Of a stretch of DNA of 64,000 nucleotides, positions 43,857-54,600 are shown one piece after another. Origin of the DNA: Eutreptiella sp. 'Long Island Sound 2002' (taxonomy: Eukaryota; Euglenozoa; Euglenophyceae; Eutreptiales; Eutreptiaceae); assembly GCA_964036045.1 (NCBI GenBank), contig OZ038381.1, positions 155,762,352 through 155,826,351 of the forward strand, in the 5' to 3' direction. Position numbers and translations under genes: made by a program. Within the stretch, counting starts at the first letter, position 1. Every line of letters begins with the position of its first letter. The notes beneath the pieces were generated by a model. It was not told the origin of the DNA and ran no database searches. It saw nothing but the letters and a program-made list of their open reading frames with translations.

Positions 43857-44650
43857 CTTCTTGCTCTTCTCCTTGTGTGCGGTGCGTTCCTCCGTGCGGT
43901 GCTTTCGGTCTTGGCGCTCTTGCTCTTTTTTGTTCTCGGCTTCTTTCGCGCGCTTTTGCTCCTCCACTCTTCTCTTTTCCTTGTCCCGCTCTTTTTCATC
44001 CCTCTTTTCTTGCCTTGCCTCCTCGTTGGCCTTGTCTTGGGCGATCATGTTCGCAATCATCTTCTTCGTCTCCGCCACACCGGCGTCCTCTTCCGCGGGG
44101 CATCGGGCCCTTGTGTCCACCCCATGGGACCGACCTTCTCCTTTTCCTTCTCGGGGTGACTTGGCTTTTCCTTATGCCGGGATTGGATCCATGCCAAGGC
44201 CTCCTTGGTGGGCTTCGTGGGGCCGGCCACGTTGCCTACCGACGCTTGGAGGGTTGGAGCGTGTGCGTTGGTTTGGGGTTGGACTTGGTTGCTTTGGGGT
44301 TGGACTTGAAGTTGCGGGCCTCGGGGGAAAGGCATTCCTTGGGCATGAGGTGGTTGAGGAAATTGTTGGAGTAGTTGAGAGGTTTGGAGTTGTCGGAGTA
44401 GGGCAAGTTGTGGAGGTGAGCCTTGAAGCGGGGTGAATGTGAGGCCGATGAGGCGGGAGAATTGCACGAGGGCGCCCACCCGGAAACTTGCTTTGGTCCC
44501 GGACCATTGGGCCCATGCCACGGGTTCTTGAGCTTGGCTCAGGCTGGCTTGGCTTGGGAGCGCCCATACACCGCTTTTGGTGACCACCACTACATCCTGC
44601 ACATTAAAGGTGGGTAGGTAGGTGCACTCGGTCGTGGAGAGGCGCCCCAT
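43857..44650 (-). CDS. Element gene, coiled-coil exon (one frameshift)
   Basis: The minus strand encodes a Gln/Pro-rich N-terminal part (44650 down to about 44170: LPSQASLSQAQEPVAWAQWS, QPQSNQVQPQTN). Then, in another frame, comes a highly charged helix (KKMIANMIAQDKANEEARQE, then RVEEQKRAKEAENKK) typical of a long coiled coil. It ends SKK|GTATGG, phase 0, joining the exon at 43657. The frame change near 44100-44200 is an indel or an unseen intron. The layout suggests a structural or regulatory protein of the surrounding DNA element. Confidence 0.45.
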
Positions 44651-45114
44651 GGTTCCCCCTGGCGTCGCCCCTGTGACGCACAGGAAGAGGCTCCGCGCAT
44701 GAAGAGGGGAGGCGGCTTACATCCCGCTAGACCTGACTGGCGGCCCCCAACAAAGCGGCCCCGGGGAACACCGGGAGGGCTGGTCGCCGCCAGCGTGAGA
44801 TGCTTGTCTCGCCGGAAGGGTGTGCCCCCGTGCTTGCGCACGTCCCCTCCTTTGGGCAGAACCCTAGAGGTTCATCGGACGTCCTGGCATATCCCGTTCC
44901 CAAGGCATGCATGCATGTTCTTGGTACTTGGGTTCCGAGGCGCTTGGGTGTTGCACGCTCCGCCTCGAGTCCCAAAGCAGCGCAGGCCTTAGGATGCAGC
45001 CTTACCCCCGGTCTCCGGATCTCGTTTGGCCGGGTCACCTGCATGGCACGGGCTGCCTCAGTGCCCGGGCTATGGACACCGGGTTTCCTACTGTTGTGTG
45101 GCGCTTGTGTTTGG
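44651..45114. other. Flank of the minisatellite, no gene
   Basis: GC-rich sequence open in most frames because it runs into the 127-bp repeats. No domain is recognised. Confidence 0.4.
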
Positions 45115-48100
45115 GTCTGGGTTGTGGTTGGGCTTGGGTTTCGGCTGCGCCCCGCCACTCCTGGCTGGGGTGTTGGGGTGTGTGTGTGTTTGCGTGCGCG
45201 CTCCGCTTGTACCCCGCCACTCCTGGCTGGGGTGTGCGGTGTGGGTGTGTGTGCTTGGGCTCGGGTTTCGGCTGCGCCCCGCCACTCCTGGCTGGGGTGT
45301 TGGGGCCTGTGTGTGCTTGTGTGCGCGCCCCGCTTGTACCCCGCCACTCCTTGCTGGGGTGTGCAGTGTGGGTGTGTGTGTTTGGGCTCCGGTTTTGGCT
45401 GCGTCCTGCCACTCCTGGCTGGGGTGTTGGGGTGTGTGTGTGTTTGTGTGCTTGCTCCGCTTGTACCCTGCCACTCCTGGCTGGGGTGTGCGGTGCGGGT
45501 GTGTGTGCTTGGGCTCGCGTTTTGGCTGCGCCCCGCGACTCCTGGCTGGGGTGTTTGGGCCTGTGTGTGCTTGTGTGCGCGCCCCGCTTGTACCCCGCCA
45601 CTCCTTGCTGGGGTGTGCAGTGTGGGTGTGTGTGTTTGGGCTCGGGTTTTGGCTGCGCCCTGCCACTCCTGGCTGGGGTGTTGGGGCCTGTGTGTGCTTG
45701 TGTGGCCGCTCCGCCGGTACCCTGCCACTCCTGGCTGGGGTGTGTGGTGTGGGTGTGTGTGCTTGGGCTCGCGTTTCGGCTGCGCCCCGCGACTCCTGGC
45801 TGGGGTGTTGGGGCCTGTGTGTGTTTGTGTGCGCGCTCCGCTTGTACCCCGCGACTCCTGGCTGGGGTGTGCGGTGTGGGTGTGTGTGCTGGGGCTCGGG
45901 TCTCGGCTACACCCCGGCACTCCTGGCTGGGGTGTTGGGGTGCGTGTGTGCTTGTGCGCGCTCGGCTTGTACCCCGCCACTCCTGGCTGGGGTGTGTGGT
46001 GTGGGTGTGTGTCCTTGGGCTCGGGTTTCGGCTGCCCCCCGCCACTCCTGGCTGGGGTGTTGGCATGTGTGTGTGGTTGTGTGCGCGCTCTGCTTGTACC
46101 ATGGCACTCGCGGCTCGGTTGTGCGGTGTGGGTGCGTGTGCTGGGGCTCGGGTTTCGGCTGTACCCCGCCACTCCTGGCTGGGGTGTTGGGGTGTGTGTG
46201 TGTGCTTGTGTGCGCGCTCCGCTTGTACCCCGCCACTCCTGGCTGGGGTGTGCGGCTTGGGTGTTTGTGCTTGGGCTCGTGTTTCGGCTGCGCCCCGCCA
46301 CTCCTGGCTGGGTTGTTGGGGTGTGTGTGTGCTTGGTGCTTGCTCCGCTTGTACCCCGCCACTCCTGGCTGGGGTGTGCGGTGTGGACGTGTGTGTTTTG
46401 CCTCGGGTTGTGGCTGCTCTCCGCCACTCCTGGCTGGGGTGTTGGGGTGTGCGTGTTTGTGTGCGCGCTCTGCTTGTACCCCGCCACTCCTGGCTTGGGT
46501 GTGTGGTGTGGGTGTGTGTGCTTGGGCTGGGGTTTCCGCTGCGCCCCGCCACTCCTCGCTGGGGTGCTGGGGTGCGTGTGTGCTTGTGTGCGCGCTCCGC
46601 TTGTACCCCGCCACTCCTGGCTGGGCTGTGCGCTGTGGGTGTGTGTGCTTGGGCTCGGGTTTTGGCTGCTCCCCGCCACTCCTGGCTGGGGTGTTCGGGT
46701 GTGTGTGTGTGTTTGTGTGCGCACCCCGCTTGTACCATGCCACTCGTGGCTCGGTTGTGCGGTGTGGGTGCGTGTGCTGGGGCTCGGGTTTCGGCTGCAC
46801 CCCGCCACTCCTGGCTGGGGTGTTGGGGTGTGTGTGTGCTTGTGTGCGCGCTCCGCTTGTACCCCGCCACTCCTGGCTGGGGTGTGCGGCTTGGGTGTTT
46901 GTGCTTGGGCTCGTGTTTCGGCTGCGCCCCGCCACTCCTGGCTGGGTTGTTGGGGTGTGTGTGTGCTTGTTGCGCGCTCCGCTTGTGCCCCGCCACTCCT
47001 GGCTGGGGTGTGCGGTGTGAGCGTGTGTGTTTGGGCTCGGGTTGTGGCTGCTCCCCGCCACTTCTGCCTGGGGTGTTGGGGTGTGCGTGTTTGTGTGCAC
47101 GCTCTGCTTGTACCCTGCCACTCCTGGCTGGGGTGTGCAGTGTGGGTGTGTGTGCTTGGGCTCGGGTTAGGGCTGCGCACCGCCACTTCTGGCTGGGGTG
47201 TTGGGGTGCGTGTGTGCTTGTGTGCGCACTCCACTTGTACCCCGCCACTCCTGGCTGGGCTGTGCGCTGTGGGTGTGTGTGCTTGGGCTCAGGTTGTGGC
47301 TGCTCCCCACCACTCCTGGCTGGGGTGTTGGGGTGCGTGTGTGCTTGTGTGCGCACTCCAGTTGTACCCCGCCACTCCTGGCTGGGGTGTGCGCTGTGGG
47401 TGTGTGTGCTTGGGCTCGGGTTTCGGCTGCGCCCCGCCACTCCTGGTCTGGGCTGTTGGGGTGTGTGTGTGTTTGTGTGCGCACTCGGCTTGTACCATGC
47501 CACTCTTGGCTCGGTTGTGCGGTGTGGGTGTGTGTGCTGGGGCTCGGGTTTAGGCTGCGCCCCGCCACTCCTGGCTGGGGTGTTGGGGTGTGTGTGTGCT
47601 TGTGTGCGCGCTCCGCTTGTACCCCACCACCCCTAGCTGGGGTGTGCGGCTTGGGTGTTTGTGCTTGGGCTCGGGTTTCGGCTGCGCCCCGCCACTCCTG
47701 GCTGGGGTGTTGGGGTGTGTGTGTGCTTGGTGCGCGCTCCGCTTGTGCCCCGCCACTCCTGGCTGGGGTGTGCGGTGTGGGCGTGTGTGTTTGGGCTCGG
47801 GTTGTGGCTGCTCCCCGCCACTCTTGGCTGGGGTGTTGGGGTGTGCATGTTTGTGTGCGCGCTCCGCTTGTACCCCACCACTCCTGGCCGGGGTGTGCGG
47901 TGTGGCTGTGTGTGCTTGGGCTCGGGTTTCGGCTGCGCCCCGCCACTCCTGGCTGGGGTGTTGGGGTGTGTGTGTGTTTGTGTGCGCACTCCGCTTCTGC
48001 CCCGCCACTCCTGGCTGGGGTGTGCGGTGTGGGTGCGTGGGCTGGGGCTCGAGTTCGGGCTGCGCCCCGCCACTTGTGGCTGGGGTGTTGGGTTGTGTGT

Positions 48101-48475
48101 ATGCTTGTGTGGGCGCTCCCCTTTTGCCCCGCCTCTCCTGGCTGGGGTGTGCGCTGTGGGTGTGTGTGCTTGGGCTCGGGTTTCGGCTGCGCCCCGCCAC
48201 TCCTGGCCGGGGTGTTGGGGTGTGTGTGTGTGTTTGTGTGCTTGCTCCGCTTGTACCCCGCCACTCCTGGCTGGGGTGCGCGGTGTGGGTGGGTGTGCTT
48301 GGGCTCTGGTTTCTGCTGCGCCCCGCCACTCCTGGCTGGGGTGTTGGGGTGTGTGTGTGTGTTTGTGTGCTTGCTCCGCTTGTACCCCGCCACTCCTGGC
48401 TGGGGTGTGTGGTGTGGGTGTGTGTGTTTGGGCTCGGGTTTCGGCTGCGCCGCGCCACTCCTGGCTGAGGTTTCT
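45115..48475. repeat. 127-bp minisatellite, about 26 copies
   Basis: Each unit contains two CCCCGCCACTCCTGGCTGGGG cores separated by GT-rich linkers (GTGTGTGTGCTTGTGTGCGC and GTGTGGGTGTGTGTGCTTGGG). CTGCGYCCYGCC starts at 45272, 45399, 45526 and 45653, exactly 127 bp apart. Because the unit contains almost no stop codon in any of six frames and 127 is not a multiple of 3, ORFs of over 900 codons appear on both strands. They are not genes. Confidence 0.95.
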
Positions 48476-50640
48476 GGTGTGTGGGTTTGGTGTTGCGTGG
48501 CACCTGTCCCTGTGCCGTGGTTCGTTGCGTGTTGTGCGGGCCGCCCGGGTTTGCGGCACCCGGTGGCCGTTGTTGCTTGGCACCTGTCCGTGTGTCTTGG
48601 TTGTGGCCGGCGGCGTGCCTCTCTGGCGTGCCTGGTGGCCCCGCTTTTGTGCGCCGCGCCTCGTCCGGTCCGGTCGCACTCTGTGCTCCGGACGGCTTTC
48701 CCGACGCCGTGGTGCCGTTTCCCACCCCGGGGGCTTGCGCCCCCGGCTTTCCTGGGTGGCTGCGCGGGGCACGCGGAGGCCGGCCGAGAACCGGGCTCAT
48801 TGTGCCTGCCGCTGGCCCCCGCCGTGGCTGGGGCGCTGGGCTCGCTCCGCGTCGTACCCGTTCGGGGCCCCGCGATGGGGTTGTCCCTGGCGGGTCCCTC
48901 CGGCGTCGGTCTTGGGCTGTGTGCGCTGCGGTGGTTGGCGTGTGTGGACCCGGTCACTGACGCGTCCGGTTTCCCGTACCGTCCGTCTTTCGACGGGGGA
49001 CTCGGCCGGTGCACCGGGGCTTTTTCTCGCGGACGCCGACACCGCCCCTTTCGGGTCGGAGGACGCCACGCCCGCGTCCCGTGCGTGTGTGCGTGTGCGT
49101 GTTCCTCTCGGCCGGGTCGGGCAGGCCGGCCTCCCGGGCGCGTTGTGGTGCGCCTCACCTTTTCCTGGGGACGGTCTTGCTGCGCTCTTTGTTTTCTCGG
49201 CCCCCTCCGGGCTGGGGTCGCCATTTTTTTTTTGTGCGCCCCGGTCGTCTCCGGCGTTCCTTGTTTTTGGGCTCGGGCTGCCCGCTCTTGGTGTCCTGCC
49301 CCCCCCCCCCCTTTTTTTTTCTCCGTCCTCCTTTTTTTTTTCCCTTTGTGCGCCCCTGTTGTCTCTGGCGTTCCGTGTTTTCTGGCCCAGGGTGCCTTGG
49401 GCCTTGGCGTCTTCTTGTCTCCTCCTCACCCCCCCCTTTTTTTTTCTGTTTTTCCTCGCTCCTTTTGTTCCTCCTCCCCTGGCTTCTTTTTTTTTTTTTG
49501 CTTTTTTCACTTTGTGCGCCCCCGTTGTCTCTTGCGTTCCGTGTTTTCCGGCCCGGGGTGCCTTGGGCCTTGGCGTCTTCTTGTCTCCCCCTCCCCCCCC
49601 TTTTTCTTTTTTTTTTTCTGCTTTTCCTCGGTACTTTTTTTCCTCCTCCCCCGGTTTTTTTTTTGCGCCTCCGTTGTCTCTGGCGTTCCGTGTTTTCCGG
49701 CCCGAGGTGCCTTGGGCCTTGGCGCCTTGTTGTCGTCCCCGCCCCCCCCCCTGTTGTTTTTTCCTTCCTGTTTGTTTTTTGCTTTTTGTTTTTTTTTCCT
49801 CGTCTGTGCCTTGCCGGTGGTGCGGTGCGGGGCTGGTGTGTGTGCCCTGGGCTGTGGGGTGTGCTGGTGTGTGCTTCGGTGGTGCTGTCCCTGTCGTTGC
49901 TCTCTGTGCGGTGCTCTCTCGCCCCTCTGGCGCTGGCTGGTGTTGTGTGGTGTTGCCCGTCGTGTTTGGGTGTTTGCTGTTGGGCCTGGCTGTCCTCCGT
50001 TGCCTCCTGGTGGGTCCTGGTGTCGTGTTTCGGTTGTGCTGTCCCTGTCTGGCCGCGTGGCTCGCCCCCTGTGGTTTGGTGTGGTGTGTCTTGGTGCTCC
50101 GCTGCCCTGTGTTGTGTTCTGTGGCGCTGTGCTGTTGTGTGGTGGTATGCTGTCGTGCACTGCTGTTTGTTTGCGTCGTGGCCTGTGCCTGCTGTTTGTT
50201 TCCTGCCGCTGGGGGTCTGTTGTGTGTGTTCTGGGGTCCCGTGCTGTGCGTTCCCTGTCCTCTGCACCCTGTGCGGTGCTGTGCTGCGCTATGTTGGTGC
50301 CCTTTTGTTGTGCTGTCCGCGTGGTCTGCGCTGTTTCTGGTGCTTGGTGCTGTTGGTTCCTGGTGTCGCTGTGTGTTTTTGGGGGTCCGCTGGTGGCTCT
50401 GGTTGCCGGGCGTTGTCGTTTGGTGGTGTGTGTCGGCCTTGGTGTCCGTGTCTGGCCGCGTCTCCCGTCGCTCGGCGTCTTCCCTGTGGTGTCCTGTTCC
50501 CCTGTGTTGTGTCCTGTGGCGCTGTGCTGCCGTGTGGTGCCGTGCTGTGGTGCCCTGTCGTCTTTTTGTTCCCTTTTTTTTTGTGCCTTGCTTGTGGCGC
50601 TGGTTGTCTGTTTCCCCTAAACAATTTCCTGTAAAACCCG
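48476..50640. repeat. TG/CT-rich low-complexity tract with about 160-bp repeats
   Basis: Within 49225-49740 a unit GTTGTCTCTGGCGTTCCGTG, then GGTGCCTTGGGCCTTGGCG, then a C/T homopolymer block, recurs about four times. The rest to 50620 is TGCTGTG-rich. The ORFs of over 1000 codons here again reflect lack of stops. Confidence 0.85.
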
Positions 50641-51399
50641 TAAAAATGGTTTTCCGTTTGAAAATAAATTAAAATTATACTCTACGCAACCCACGCGCGA
50701 GCACCAACAGCACATTCCACTCAATGACTTACGTGTTACCCGTCGGCCTCCGTGGCGTCGTTGTTGAAAGCACTCCAAAGTCTTTTTGCCATACTTGAAG
50801 TTGTAGTTGAATTTGGTGGTCGTGGTCTTGACGGCGCGTAATGTCCGCCTGCAGCGAAGAGGAAGCAAAGGCCCTGAGGGGGGAGCACCAGCGGGAGGGA
50901 GAGGTACATGATATTAAAGGAGGGCGTGAGGAAGCGAGTGCAGGGGCGCGGCGCGTTACGAAAGTTTTTTCGAGTTTTACGCGTTGCTCGCAACGCAGTT
51001 TTCTCCCCGTTTCTTTCCTGCACATTAAAATGGAAGCAAAGTTGAAGCAAAGTTGCATGCAACATTGTTATCACACTCATGCACTACACAAAGTTGCACT
51101 CAACATTGCTGAAACATTGTCTAAGTATGGCGATGTGACCCCAAGGAGCCCCAAATGGCAAATTGCAACGGCAAGATTGAGTAAGTCCAATAAACCTCGA
51201 AACAGGTGTTGTTATGTCGTTCATGGTTGAAAAATCGGAACGTGTTGAGTGCCTTCAACAGCTCCCGGTCTTGCAAACTACAGGCAACCCGAGGATCACA
51301 CAAATGAGCATCGGAGCAGCTGGCCGTGAGGTTTTGGTTGAGCCGAACGCATTGTTGAGCCAAGATTGACCCACAGTTGCACCGAAGTTGCACCACAGT
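50641..51399. other. Unresolved minus-strand coding potential
   Basis: Several overlapping minus-strand frames (50617-51230) are open for 80-120 codons, and a GTAAGT donor occurs at about 50730. No domain is recognised. AACTTTG/CAACATTG words recur at 51025-51120. Confidence 0.3.
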
Positions 51400-51550
51400 T
51401 GCAGCGCACGCCGCCGAAGCATCGTCGAAGCCAAAGGAACGCCGAACGAACGCCAAAGCAACGCCGAAGCAACGCGGAGGCAACGCCGAAGCAACGCAGA
51501 AGCAACGCCGAAGCAATGCCGAAGCTACGCCGAAGCACCGCGGAAGTAAT
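51400..51550. repeat. 12-bp tandem array (AACGCCGAAGCA)n
   Basis: About ten diverged copies of GCCGAAGCAACG and GCGGAGGCAACG. Confidence 0.9.
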
Positions 51551-51770
51551 ACGAAACAAATGAAGTAATGGGTAAGAGAGAGGTGTGAATTTCCGGCTGG
51601 TGGTGCTAAGTTGAATGCAACATAGGGAAAAAAAACCAAAACAAATTTGCACAACTCCTCCAGAAAATTGCAGTTCCGTTTTCCAATGTTGGGTGCAACT
51701 TTGTATTCGTGCGCCGCCATGCAGGGAGAGCGCAACGCCATGCACACATGCACGCCATGCACGCAACAGG

Positions 51771-52680
51771 CACCACAAACAAAAGCCACCACACGCAAAA
51801 GGCACCACAAACAAAAGCCACCACACGTTCAGGCCTACCCATCACAGTCAGAGTTGGAGTCCCCATCTGCAGTCACCACTTGAGCAACATGCACCTCTTG
51901 TGACTTTGTCTTGCCCAACCACCGCAAAAGGCACCACAAACAAAAGCCACCACACGCAAAAGGCACCACAAACCAAAGCCACCACACGCTCAGGCCTACC
52001 CATCACAGTCAGAGTTCAGGCCTACCCATCACAGTCAGAGTTGGAGTCCCCAGCTGCATTCACCACTTGAGCAACATGCACCTCTTGTGTCTTTGTCTTG
52101 TCCAGCCACCGCAAAAGGCGCCACAAACATAAGCCACCACACGCAAAAGGCACCACAAACGAAAACCACCACACGTTCAGGCCTACCCATCACAGCCAGA
52201 GTCGGAGTCCCCATCTGCATTCACCACTTGAGCAACATGCACCTCTTGTGCCTTTGTCTTGTCCAGCCACCGCAAAAGGCACCACAAACAAAAGCCACCA
52301 CACGCAAAAGGCACCACAAACAAAAACCACCACACGTTCAGGCCTACACATCACAGTCAGAGTCGGAGTCCCCATCCGCATTCAACACTTGAGCAACATG
52401 CACCTCTTGTGCCTTTGTCTTGTCCAGCCACCGCAAAAGGCACCACAAATAAAAGCCACCACACGCAAAAGGCACCACAAACCAAAGGCACCACACCTTC
52501 AGGCCTACCCATCACAGTCAGAGTTCAGGCCTACCCATCACAGTCAGAGTCGGAGTCCCCATCTGCATTCACCACCTGAGCAACATGCACCTCTTGTGCC
52601 TTTGTCTTGCCCAGCCACCGCAAAAGGCACCACAAACAAAAGCCACCACACGCAAAAGGCACCACAAACAAAGCTAACAA
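51771..52680. repeat. 161-bp tandem array, five copies
   Basis: GCAACATGCACCTCTTGTG starts at 51883, 52071, 52232, 52393 and 52580. The two longer spacings (188, 187) contain an extra copy of GGCCTACCCATCACAGTCAGAGTT. On the minus strand each unit can encode AQVVNADGDSDSDCDG and a TAG stop. Confidence 0.9.
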
Positions 52681-52719
52681 ACCACCACAAACAAACCTAA
52701 AAGAGCATATAGCAAAGAT

Positions 52720-52900
52720 GAAACAAAGTTGCAACAAAGTTGCAATCAGCCACATTAGGGGGTAGCGGAACCCCCACAAAGTTTACCACGTTGTAATGCA
52801 ACTTTGATGCAAGTTAGAGATTCTCAACAGGAATGCAACTTTGGGTGAAATGCAATTTTGGTTGCAATTTTGAAATTGCATGCTGTGGTGCACGGCACAC
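52720..52900. repeat. Right subterminal repeat region
   Basis: Repeated AAAGTTGCAA, GCAACTTTGATGCAA and GCAACTTTGGG words, inverse in sense to the left subterminal region. Confidence 0.75.
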
Positions 52901-53217
52901 CTTTTCTTTGAAGTTGGAAGGTCCAAAACCAGTTCCACCGCACGTTGAGGAGAAATTTGTAAGGGGCGCTGCCTACGCGGGGCATGGAGCAGTGTAGCAG
53001 CGGGAAAAACTTGGTTCACCACACATTTAAGTAGGTTTTTGTCCCGGGGACTACTTCCGAAAAAATCCACAAGTACCTTGGTAAGAGCCCGGTCTTCCCG
53101 TCTGGAATAGTAGATTTTGAGACATTTGGGGCCCCGGCTAGGCATTACAATCTTGGAGAGCACAAAAAAGCAACAAGTAGGTGCCATTTGAAAACAACGC
53201 TTTTCCACCTCATACAA
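52783..53217 (-). CDS. Hypothetical minus-strand ORF near right end
   Basis: An ORF of 144 codons reading inward from the right end of the DNA element, with no known domain (includes VLVDFFGSSPRDKNLLKCVV and SPQRAVELVLDLPTSKKR). Its position is where CACTA-type elements often begin a gene. The C-terminal part runs into the subterminal repeats, so the true exon may end earlier. Confidence 0.35.
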   Translation of the reverse strand: MYEVEKRCFQMAPTCCFFVLSKIVMPSRGPKCLKIYYSRREDRALTKVLVDFFGSSPRDKNLLKCVVNQVFPAATLLHAPRRQRPLQISPQRAVELVLDLPTSKKRCAVHHSMQFQNCNQNCISPKVAFLLRISNLHQSCITTW

Positions 53218-53282
53218 TTTTGAATGGTTGGCTAAATTGAGGATGCTTTTAACTAAGTTGAGCTCAACATTGGTTTTTGCAC

Positions 53283-53307
53283 TTTATGTCAAAACGGGCC
53301 CCTAGGG
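53283..53307 (-). repeat. Right terminal inverted repeat
   Basis: TTTATGTCAAAACGGGCCCCTAGGG without the last bases is the exact reverse complement of the left end. GTG follows. Confidence 0.95.
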
Positions 53308-53310
53308 GTG

Positions 53311-54558
53311 AACAAATATGAGTGGTCGGATGACAGTGAAGAGGACAAGACTAACGCTCTGAAAATGGAAATTCCACCTTTCTGGCGCAACGTTGAGAAG
53401 TACGCAGAAACATTTTGGAAGATACCTAGTGCTCACTGGCAAGGCCAAAGCCAAAGATCGGGTGAAGGCTAACCTCATCGTTCAGCGCATCAAGGGTCCC
53501 GAACTTCAAGAAATAGTCTCCAAATTGCTCAAAACGGCCACAAGCTTTCAGGATTTCCTGAAAACAATCCAAGACCTCTATCCTACGCTTGAGACGGACC
53601 TCTCAATTCTGGGTGAGATTTCGAAGGTGTCCCATTTACCTTATGACCCAAAAGCGGAGCAAGTGGTCAAATTGTTGGAAACACTGGAAAGGCTGTTTGA
53701 CAAGTTGAACCCAGGAGTTATGACTTAGGAGCGCCAGCTTATGAAACTTTCTTCGAAGATCCATGATAAACTACTCGTTGAGTGGACCAAGGACGATAAC
53801 CTTTTTGCAAGGATGCACTCTTATGGTTCATTGAAGGATCTCATGAAGGAGCGCGCACAGCTTTCTGTCGGTTTCAAACATCTTGCCGCTTCTCGTGGTT
53901 CTGCATTCGGGCGCACTGCTTCGAGTCGATACCAGGAAAAGCAGACAGATAAGGAAAAGGACACCTCTTTCTCTGGAGGACCATCGTCTGGAAGTTCAGC
54001 TCCCAAGTCGGACATCACCGAACTCCTCTCCCAATGCCACTCGATGATTGCAGAGCTAAGAGTCTCTGACAAAGAAGGCAAGGGCGACAAAGGAGGAAAA
54101 GGCTCTGGCAAAGGAAAAGGTCGAGGAGGAGGAAAAGGCCAAGGAGGCAGAGGAGGCAAAGGACAGTTGGACCCCAACGCTTGATCGCCGAATTTAAGGC
54201 ACACATCCAATGTAAACACTGTGGCAAAACGAACCATTATAGCGATCATTGCTTTGAGATCCAAAGAAAACAGAAAGAGGATCGACTCAAGACCTTCCTG
54301 ATCCAATCCGGTGTTAGTGAGGAGGCAGTACAAAAGGCGGTGGAAGACGCCAAGAAGAAATGGAAGGACCAGAGGCAAAAGGGACCAAAAGCTGGCCCAA
54401 GAAAGAACGATGCATCTGGCCCCTCCGCACCAGGTGCTGGTGCTGGCGCCTCCTCAGCAGAGACCAAACCGATGCAGGAGGACACTGAGAGTCAAGCCAA
54501 GAAGAGGAAGAGAGATGTGGCATTTTCAGAGGTTGAGAAAATCATGGACCTGCTTTGA
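53311..54558 (+). pseudogene. gag: gag, 3' part with zinc knuckle
   Basis: After a short frame that shifts near 53410, one frame runs 53393-54184 with an in-frame TAG at 53726. It is capsid-like, with KLLETLERLFDKLNP and an RAQLS helix, then a Gly/Lys-rich stretch. A -1 shift leads to the nucleocapsid region, where CKHCGKTNHYSDHC fits CX2CX4HX4C exactly. A basic KKRKRD end and a TGA stop follow. Confidence 0.85.
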
Positions 54559-54600
54559 GCCGCTGTCAAGGACGGTCTCACGTTGTGACTACCCGTAGTT

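Larger units (their letters stand above)
42746..53307. mobile_element. CACTA-like DNA element, 10.56 kb, inserted in gag
   Basis: Both ends carry a perfect 25-bp inverted repeat beginning CCCTAGGGGCCCGTTTTGAC. The direct flanks are GTG (42743-42745) and GTG (53308-53310), a 3-bp target duplication as made by CACTA/EnSpm transposases. Subterminal regions are full of short AACTTTG/CAACATTG words in both orientations, also typical. Inside are a plausible spliced minus-strand gene, other minus-strand ORFs and very large tandem arrays. No transposase catalytic motif is recognisable, so it may be non-autonomous. The first bases CCCTA differ from the classic CACTA. Confidence 0.85.

Noticed and set aside
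44727-50672. ORFs of 800-1140 codons on both strands
   Set aside because: They coincide with the 127-bp array and TG-rich tract, are open in several frames at once and have no domain. They reflect stop-poor repeats.
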